Shown: positions 59,062-64,000 of the stretch, in pieces
How the letters are laid out: each line of letters opens with the position of its first letter
Numbering within the stretch: the stretch's first letter is position 1
Assembly: GCA_017423025.1 (NCBI GenBank)
Contig: JAFPGC010000010.1
Coordinates: forward strand, 50,692-114,691
DNA: 64,000 nucleotides
Source: Bacteroidales bacterium
Lineage (GTDB): Bacteria > Bacteroidota > Bacteroidia > Bacteroidales > UBA932
Reading direction: 5' to 3'
Position numbers and translations under genes: made by a program
Notes under the pieces: model-generated
Told to the model about the DNA's origin: nothing
Databases searched by the model: none
Seen by the model: the letters and a program-made list of their open reading frames with translations, nothing else

Positions 59062-61183
59062 ATTTGGCGTAAGTGAGTTCGTTGATGATATTGGTGGCGC
59101 CTCCCACCTTGTCAACCATCCACAGAACATAGCGGATATCCACGCAGATGCAACGCTGCAGGGCGGGCTCAAACATTACATCGGAGCTCATGCTCTCCCA
59201 GTTGCCGTCGAAGGCCAGGCCGATCAGGTTGCCCTTGGCGTCCAGGACGGGGGAACCGGAGTTGCCGCCGGTGATGTCGTTGTTGGTGAGGAAGCAGGTG
59301 TGCAGGGTGCCGTCGGCATCGGCCCAGCGGCCGTAATCGCCAGCCAGGAGCAGGGTCTTCACGTCGGACGGGAGGATGAATTCGGGATTGTTGGGATCTT
59401 CCTTCTCCAGCAGGCCCTGGGCGGTGGTGTAGTACTTGTACATCAGGGCGTCCTTAGGGGAATAAGGCAGCACATTGCCGTAGGTCAGACGCATGGTGGA
59501 GTTGGCATCCGGATACAGGGCCTTGCCTTTCTGCCATTCCAGCAGGGCTCCGGCGAAATGCTTGCGGGCCTCGTTGTACTTCTCGGTGGCAGCGTTGGTG
59601 GCAGCGGCGCCCGGACGGGGACGGCGGGGCCCACCGTAAAGAGCCTCGTAGTGCTTCAGGAGAGGGGCGACGATGCCGGCATAAAGGCCCGAGACAGGGT
59701 CGGTGGCGATTTCTTCGGCCGTCTTTGAGGACAGCTTCTCATAAGAGGTAAAGGCGCTGTTGGCGAAGAGGTCCTCTACATAGGCCGGGATGTCCATGGT
59801 GGCAAAATCCTGTCCGGGAATCTGCAGGTAGTCTTCCTGGTTGGCGCGTTCGCGGTAGAATTCCAAAAGGGCCACGGCCTCTTTCTTGTCCAGTTCCACC
59901 ACGTAGTCACGGTACTCGTCCTTGATACGGGGAAGAATGGACTCCATCTTGGCGGTGCTGTCTTTCTGCAGCTCGCGGCCATAGACACTCATCACATCGG
60001 TGTACAGGCCCATGAGTTCAATGCGATAGGGGGCCTCGGTGAGCAGGGAGACGGCGCGGTTGGCGGCCGAGTTGGCGGCGACGTATTCGGCAATGTCCTC
60101 AATGGGGGTGCCGTACTTGGCGGCGCGCTCGGGGTCGGCGGCGATCCAGGCTTTCAGCTGGGCCTCTTTCTCCTCTTCACGGCCGATGATGTTCAGGTTC
60201 TCGAAGGCCAGTTCTTCACCCTGCCACTTCTTCCAGCCGTTGGCGCTGCCGGCGTATTTGTCGGCATACTTGAGCTGTACGGAAGGATCGGCGCACATGG
60301 CCTCCCACATGATGTCCTGACGCACGGTGCGGGCATCGATGCGGATGCGGTTGACGGCAATCATCTCCTTGAGCTGGGCGGCCGTCTGGTAGCGCTGGGT
60401 GCTGCCGGGATAACCCATGATCATGGCGTAGTCGTTCTCCTTAACGCCCTGGGTGGCGATTTTCAGGCTCCTGGCGGGCTTGTAGGGCACGTTGTCGGGG
60501 CTGTAGGCGGCGGGCATGTTGTCCTTGCCGGCATACACGCGGAACATGGAGAAGTCGCAGGTGTGACGGGGCCACATCCAGTTGTCGGTCTCTCCGCCGA
60601 ATTTGCCCATATAGGCCGAAGGAGCGGCCACGAAGCGCACATCGGTGTAGGTGCGGTACACGATGAGGTAATAGACGTTGTTGTTGTAGAAGGAGGAAAC
60701 CTGGGCGCGGCAGCCGGGGTTGGCCTCTTCGGCGGCCTTGCGCAGCTCGGCGCTCTTGGCCTGCGTGTCTTCGGCGCCTTCAACGAGGTCGGTCACGTCT
60801 TCCATGCTTACCAGGAAGGTGACGGAAAGGCCCGGGCAGGGGATTTCCTCGGCATAACTCTTGGCCCAGTAGCCGTCCATGAGGTAGTTGTGCTCGTCGG
60901 TGGACAGGCCCTGGATGCTGCTGTAACCGCAGTGGTGATTGGTCACCAGCAGGCCCTGCTGGGAGATCATCTCTCCGGTGCAGCCGCCGCCGAAGTGGAC
61001 GATGGCGTCCTTCAGGGAGGTCTTGTTGATGGAATAGATCTCTTCCGGGCTCAGTTTGCAGCCGGCGGCCTTGATGTCTTTTCCATTGAGTTGCTTGATG
61101 AGCGGAAGCAGCCACATGCCTTCATCGGCAAAGGCGCTAACGGAGATGGCCAAGGTGGCCAGAATCGCTAAAATTCGTTTCAT
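59060..61183 (-). CDS. S46-family dipeptidyl-peptidase (DPP7/DPP11 type)
   Basis: A 707-residue serine exopeptidase that removes dipeptides from peptide N-termini in the periplasm, an enzyme group found in protein-degrading bacteria such as Porphyromonas. It has a signal peptide (MKRILAILATLAISVSAFA), then DEGMWLLPLI near 20-29, the catalytic His84 in TNHHCGY, and Ser642 in GGNSGSP with the following FDGNWE. Counting from the catalytic Ser, the P1-specificity position that is Gly in DPP7 and Arg in DPP11 appears to be Ser667 here, so the preferred residue cannot be called. Promoter TATCTTTG lies 27 bases before the start, next to the rnhB stop. Confidence 0.92.
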   Translation of the reverse strand: MKRILAILATLAISVSAFADEGMWLLPLIKQLNGKDIKAAGCKLSPEEIYSINKTSLKDAIVHFGGGCTGEMISQQGLLVTNHHCGYSSIQGLSTDEHNYLMDGYWAKSYAEEIPCPGLSVTFLVSMEDVTDLVEGAEDTQAKSAELRKAAEEANPGCRAQVSSFYNNNVYYLIVYRTYTDVRFVAAPSAYMGKFGGETDNWMWPRHTCDFSMFRVYAGKDNMPAAYSPDNVPYKPARSLKIATQGVKENDYAMIMGYPGSTQRYQTAAQLKEMIAVNRIRIDARTVRQDIMWEAMCADPSVQLKYADKYAGSANGWKKWQGEELAFENLNIIGREEEKEAQLKAWIAADPERAAKYGTPIEDIAEYVAANSAANRAVSLLTEAPYRIELMGLYTDVMSVYGRELQKDSTAKMESILPRIKDEYRDYVVELDKKEAVALLEFYRERANQEDYLQIPGQDFATMDIPAYVEDLFANSAFTSYEKLSSKTAEEIATDPVSGLYAGIVAPLLKHYEALYGGPRRPRPGAAATNAATEKYNEARKHFAGALLEWQKGKALYPDANSTMRLTYGNVLPYSPKDALMYKYYTTAQGLLEKEDPNNPEFILPSDVKTLLLAGDYGRWADADGTLHTCFLTNNDITGGNSGSPVLDAKGNLIGLAFDGNWESMSSDVMFEPALQRCICVDIRYVLWMVDKVGGATNIINELTYAK

Positions 61184-61210
61184 TCTCTTTAAGGTTTTTG
61201 TGCTAGGTTA

Positions 61211-61218
61211 CAAAGATA
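61211..61218 (-). promoter_or_regulatory. -7 box TATCTTTG of the S46 peptidase
   Basis: Minus-strand perfect box, beginning 2 bases past the rnhB stop codon and ending 27 bases before the peptidase ATG at 61183. Confidence 0.6.
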
Positions 61219-61219
61219 G

Positions 61220-61834
61220 TTAAAAAAGGGTTGGCTCAAGCTCTTTTACGTGAAAAGATTTTCTGTGCCAGGGAGTAAAGCCATATTGCCGGATGGCTTC
61301 GATGTGTTCTGCGGTGGGGTAGCCCATGTTGCGCTCCCAGCCGTACTGGGGATATTCTTGGGCTATTTTGCGCATAAAATCGTCGCGGTAGGTCTTGGCC
61401 AGCACGGATGCGGCGGCAATGGATGCGTAAGTGGCGTCTCCGTGCACCACGGTCCGGTAATCCTTGAACCCATACGGGCCGAAGGGACGGAACTTGTTGC
61501 CGTCAATGAGGAGAAACTCCGGGGCGGGATTCAGCCGCAGCACGGCGCGCTGCATGCCCGTCACGGAAGCCCACAGGATGTTGAGCTGGTCAATTTCTTC
61601 GGCCGATACGGCCTCTACCGCCCAGGCGAGGGCCTCTTTCTCGATAATCGGCCTCAACTCTTCGCGGGCCTTCTCGCTCATCTGCTTGGAATCGTTGAGG
61701 AGGGGGTGGTGGAAATCGGCCGGCAGAATGACGGCGGCGGCATATACCGGTCCCGCCAGCGGACCCCGGCCCGCCTCGTCGCACCCGGCCTCCAATCGGC
61801 CCGGCTCAAGATAGGGTTTTAACTGCGGTATCAA
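61220..61834 (-). CDS. rnhB: Ribonuclease HII
   Basis: RNase HII cuts RNA in RNA-DNA hybrids and starts removal of misincorporated ribonucleotides. The 204 residues include the catalytic Asp19-Glu20 in AGCDEAGRGPLAGPV, LNDSKQMSEK near 46-55, LIDGNKF near 108-114 and the fourth-acid region HGDATYASIAAASVLAKTYRD near 131-151. The frame opens with TTG at 61834 that overlaps the TGA stop of the upstream barrel gene (TTGA); no ATG lies between it and the catalytic motif, so TTG is the start. It is probably made from the upstream gene's mRNA by reinitiation. Confidence 0.95.
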   Translation of the reverse strand: MIPQLKPYLEPGRLEAGCDEAGRGPLAGPVYAAAVILPADFHHPLLNDSKQMSEKAREELRPIIEKEALAWAVEAVSAEEIDQLNILWASVTGMQRAVLRLNPAPEFLLIDGNKFRPFGPYGFKDYRTVVHGDATYASIAAASVLAKTYRDDFMRKIAQEYPQYGWERNMGYPTAEHIEAIRQYGFTPWHRKSFHVKELEPTLF

Positions 61835-62529
61835 TAGCGGAAAGCCAGCCCCACGGAGACGGTCTGATTCTTCTTGTCGCTTACCTGATGAGTGAAGCCG
61901 ATGGGCTGGTAGCGGACCATCAGGCCCATATCCTCATGCCAGACAACGGCTTTTAAGTCCAGACGGAAACCGGTGCGGTGATGGATGGGGTAATAACTGC
62001 TTCTATAGTGGACGTCTCCGTCGATGTAATTGTTGTGATAACGCACCAGGCCCAGACCGGGAGCCACATACACGCTGGCCGACCAGCGGCTGGCCAGTTT
62101 CTGGGTAAAGCCGAAGGGGAAGGAGAATACGACGTCCGTAAAATTAGCTTTGGCACGGGCGTCTTCAGATGCTTTGACAATAGCATCCCACGGGCCGTCG
62201 GTGACCAGACAGCCCTCCTCAATGACGCGTTGTGAGAAAATATATCCTTTCTGCAAATAGCGGAAATCGATTTCCAGGTTCAGCACACCCAGGGAAACCA
62301 TACTGTTCTCCGAGATTCTGTACTGGCCTTCGAACAGGCAGATATCCAGGCCCAGGCCGTTGTGGGTCATATGCTCCGGAACGCCGGTGACAAAATTGTA
62401 GGTGACGCCGAAGCGGCCGGCTATGTTCCAGGCTGTGTCTTCAAATTTATAGTAAGTGGACGTGGTTTGGGCCAGAGCGGAGAGGCTGATGACAGCCAAA
62501 ATGGCCAAGGCGAACAGTTTTTTCATCAT
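61831..62529 (-). CDS. Small outer-membrane beta-barrel protein
   Basis: The 232-residue product has a signal peptide (MMKKLFALAILAVISLSALAQ) and alternating-strand sequence (AWNIAGRFGVTYNFVTG, ASVYVAPGLGLVRYHNNY, LKAVVWHEDMGLMVRYQPIGFTHQ) ending in SVGLAFRY with a terminal aromatic residue. This is the pattern of an 8-stranded OmpA/porT-like barrel of Bacteroidota. No function is known. The start is ATG 62529 or ATG 62526. It overlaps rnhB by 4 bases. A -7 box TATATTTG lies at 62554-62547 on the minus strand, 17 bases upstream. Confidence 0.65.
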   Translation of the reverse strand: MMKKLFALAILAVISLSALAQTTSTYYKFEDTAWNIAGRFGVTYNFVTGVPEHMTHNGLGLDICLFEGQYRISENSMVSLGVLNLEIDFRYLQKGYIFSQRVIEEGCLVTDGPWDAIVKASEDARAKANFTDVVFSFPFGFTQKLASRWSASVYVAPGLGLVRYHNNYIDGDVHYRSSYYPIHHRTGFRLDLKAVVWHEDMGLMVRYQPIGFTHQVSDKKNQTVSVGLAFRY

Positions 62530-62546
62530 TTCTGGTTTTTCTAAGG

Positions 62547-62574
62547 CAAATATAACTAAAATTCCTTATATTTG
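62547..62574. promoter_or_regulatory. Divergent TATATTTG -7 boxes, barrel gene and EF-G2 gene
   Basis: Minus-strand box at 62554-62547 for the barrel gene and plus-strand box at 62567-62574 for the EF-G paralogue, 12 bases apart. Identical boxes back to back suggest shared or mutually exclusive control. Confidence 0.6.
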
Positions 62575-62614
62575 TGGGCTACGACGATTAATATCAAAAT
62601 AATCAATAACACAA

Positions 62615-64000
62615 ATGAAAACTTACACTACTAAAAACATCCGCAACATCGTCCTCATCGGTGCTCCGCGTTCCGGTAAGACCACCCTGTCCGAGGCCAT
62701 GCTTTTCGAAGGAAAGCTCATCGACCGCCGCGGCTCCGTGGAAGAAAAGAACACCGTCTCCGATAACACCGAGTTCGAGCAGACCAACCAGAAGTCCATC
62801 AACGCCACCCCTCTGTACGCAGAGTTCAATGGCTGCAAGATCAACTTCATCGACGCTCCCGGCTCCGACGATTTCTCCGGAGGTGCCCTGGCCGCCTTCA
62901 AGGTGGTTGACGCCGCCATCATGGTGATGAACGGCACCGCTGGCATCGAGGTGGGTACCACCCTGTTCGCCCGCTATGCAGACCAGTACGGCATTCCTAT
63001 GGTTATCGCCGTCAACCAGCTGGACCACGACAAGGCCAACTGGGAAGGTGTGCGCAACGCCATCAACGAGGAGTTCGGCAAGAAGGCCGCCATCTGCCAG
63101 TTCCCGGCTGCTCCCGGCGCCGGCCTGGAAGGTTTTGTGGATATCATAACCATGAAGTTCTACAACAGAAAGAACGAGGAAATGGACATCCCCGCCGCTT
63201 ATGCCGACGAGGCCGAAGAACTCCGCGCCGAACTTATGGAGAAGGCTGCCGAGGGTTCCGACGAGCTCATGGAGAAGTTCTTCGAGACCATGGAACTCAC
63301 CACCGACGAAATCCGTGAAGGTCTCCGCATGGGCCTGCAGAAGGGTGAAACCATCCCCGTGTTCTGCACCGCCGCCAAGGAGAACATCGGCGTAAGGCGC
63401 CTCATGGAATTCACCGTGAATGTGGTTCCTTCCCCCGAAGGAAAGGAAGAGCCCACCGTGGACGGCGGCACCATCAAGTGCGATCCTGCAGGTCCCGTGG
63501 CCCTGTTCATCTTCAAGACTTCCGTAGAGCAGCACCTTGGTGAGGTTTCCTACTTCAAGGTGATGAGCGGTACCCTCAACGAAGGCGCCGACCTCGTGAA
63601 CCCCGAGACCGGTAACGGTGAGCGCCTCAGCGCCATCTACGCCGTCGCAGGTGCCAAGAAGGAAAAGGTTGCTTCCATCAGCGCCGGTGATATCGGCTGC
63701 GCCATGAAGCTGAAGGCCGGTAAGACGGACGTCACCCTGGCCCAGGCCGGTGTGGAGGCCATCAAGCACATGGTGTTCCCGGATGCCAAGTACCGCTGCG
63801 CCGTCAAGGCCGTGGACAAGAACGACGAGGCCAAGGTTGGCGACGCCCTCAACAAGATTGCCGCACAGGATCCTACCATTGGCGTAGAGTACTCCAAGGA
63901 ACTCCGCCAGACCATCCTTTCCGGTATGGGCGAGCAGCACATCAACTATGTGAAGTGGAGAGTGACCAACGAGTTCAAGCAGAACATCGAAATCTACGCC
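62615..64000 (+). CDS. fusA2: EF-G paralogue (EF-G2/FusA2 type), N-terminal 462 residues, cut by window edge
   Basis: The first 462 residues of a translation elongation factor G relative. The G1 P-loop GAPRSGKTT (16-24) is intact but replaces the canonical AHIDAGKTT. In switch I, KSINATP (60-66) stands where RGITI is expected, so the Mg-binding Thr is Asn. G3 reads DAPGSDDF (80-87), with Ser84 in place of the catalytic His of DTPGHVDF. G4 is NQLD (134-137) instead of NKMD. Domain II begins near 285. Loss of the catalytic His and switch Thr indicates weak or no GTP hydrolysis. In Bacteroides thetaiotaomicron such an EF-G2 supports translation without GTP hydrolysis under carbon limitation; I infer the same type here. 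Its leader is 40 bases. Confidence 0.85.
   Translation, partial: MKTYTTKNIRNIVLIGAPRSGKTTLSEAMLFEGKLIDRRGSVEEKNTVSDNTEFEQTNQKSINATPLYAEFNGCKINFIDAPGSDDFSGGALAAFKVVDAAIMVMNGTAGIEVGTTLFARYADQYGIPMVIAVNQLDHDKANWEGVRNAINEEFGKKAAICQFPAAPGAGLEGFVDIITMKFYNRKNEEMDIPAAYADEAEELRAELMEKAAEGSDELMEKFFETMELTTDEIREGLRMGLQKGETIPVFCTAAKENIGVRRLMEFTVNVVPSPEGKEEPTVDGGTIKCDPAGPVALFIFKTSVEQHLGEVSYFKVMSGTLNEGADLVNPETGNGERLSAIYAVAGAKKEKVASISAGDIGCAMKLKAGKTDVTLAQAGVEAIKHMVFPDAKYRCAVKAVDKNDEAKVGDALNKIAAQDPTIGVEYSKELRQTILSGMGEQHINYVKWRVTNEFKQNIEIYA

Overview
The window reads as chromosomal DNA of an uncultured or gut/rumen-type member of the Bacteroidales (phylum Bacteroidota). The evidence is the Bacteroidota-specific promoter -7 box TAnnTTTG in front of many genes, a SusC/SusD pair, a T9SS-type C-terminal sorting domain, a TonB receptor paired with a DUF4249 lipoprotein, an S46 dipeptidyl-peptidase, and general weakness of Shine-Dalgarno sites. 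Base composition is GC-rich for this order (my impression is mid to upper 50s percent), and this leaves long open frames antisense to real genes; those are ignored here. No tRNA, rRNA, CRISPR array, prophage or insertion sequence was seen.

Layout. 0-0.5 kb: start of a Cache-type membrane sensor, cut by the window edge. 0.6-6.6 kb: a single-gene nonribosomal peptide synthetase, A-T-C-A-T-reductase, transcribed divergently from the sensor. 6.6-7.8 kb: hflX. 7.9-13.6 kb: a TonB receptor, a DUF4249 lipoprotein and a macroglobulin-like secreted protein, probably one operon. 13.6-22.9 kb (minus): SusC-SusD-lipoprotein followed by a subtilase with a T9SS sorting domain and a PorV/PorQ-like barrel, which I interpret as a peptide acquisition locus. 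23.2-27.9 kb (minus): frdB, frdA, a secreted Ntn-hydrolase and ruvB. 27.9-28.1 kb: an AT-rich divergent spacer with six DnaA-box-like 9-mers. 28.1-38.7 kb (plus): mfd, coaX, an outer-membrane barrel, a TPR protein, lptC, a PpiD/SurA-type foldase and ychF. 38.7-41.7 kb: a three-copy repeat, an endonuclease/phosphatase-family protein, galK and a CpXC protein. 41.7-45.7 kb: a giant metallopeptidase-like/propeller/barrel protein and a thioredoxin-like lipoprotein, divergent. 45.7-48.1 kb (minus): thyA-folA-galM. 48.1-50.9 kb: two tandem NSS-family sodium symporters. 50.8-54.2 kb (minus): a lipoprotein version of peptide deformylase and mutS. 54.2-59.0 kb: glycosyltransferase, YfhO and Mrp. 59.0-62.5 kb (minus): a small barrel, rnhB and an S46 peptidase. 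62.6 kb to the end: an EF-G paralogue with altered GTPase motifs (EF-G2 type), cut by the window edge.

How it fits together. Several genes point to growth on protein: a T9SS-exported protease, a RagAB-like TonB importer, an S46 dipeptidyl-peptidase, sodium-coupled amino-acid symporters and fumarate reductase. Galactose use (galK, galM), thymidylate/folate synthesis, DNA repair (mfd, ruvB, mutS, rnhB) and outer-membrane assembly (lptC, PpiD-like) are interspersed housekeeping genes.

Most interesting signals: the aureusimine-type NRPS with a reductase end; ten genes whose -7 box sits only 3-8 bases before the start codon, implying leaderless mRNAs; a lipoprotein peptide deformylase with all catalytic residues; an EF-G2 with substituted switch residues; a strongly repeated heptamer GGCCGAT/ATCGGCC; a DnaA-box-like cluster at a strand switch; three convergent gene pairs that share their stop codons; and a 33-base repeat element after ychF.
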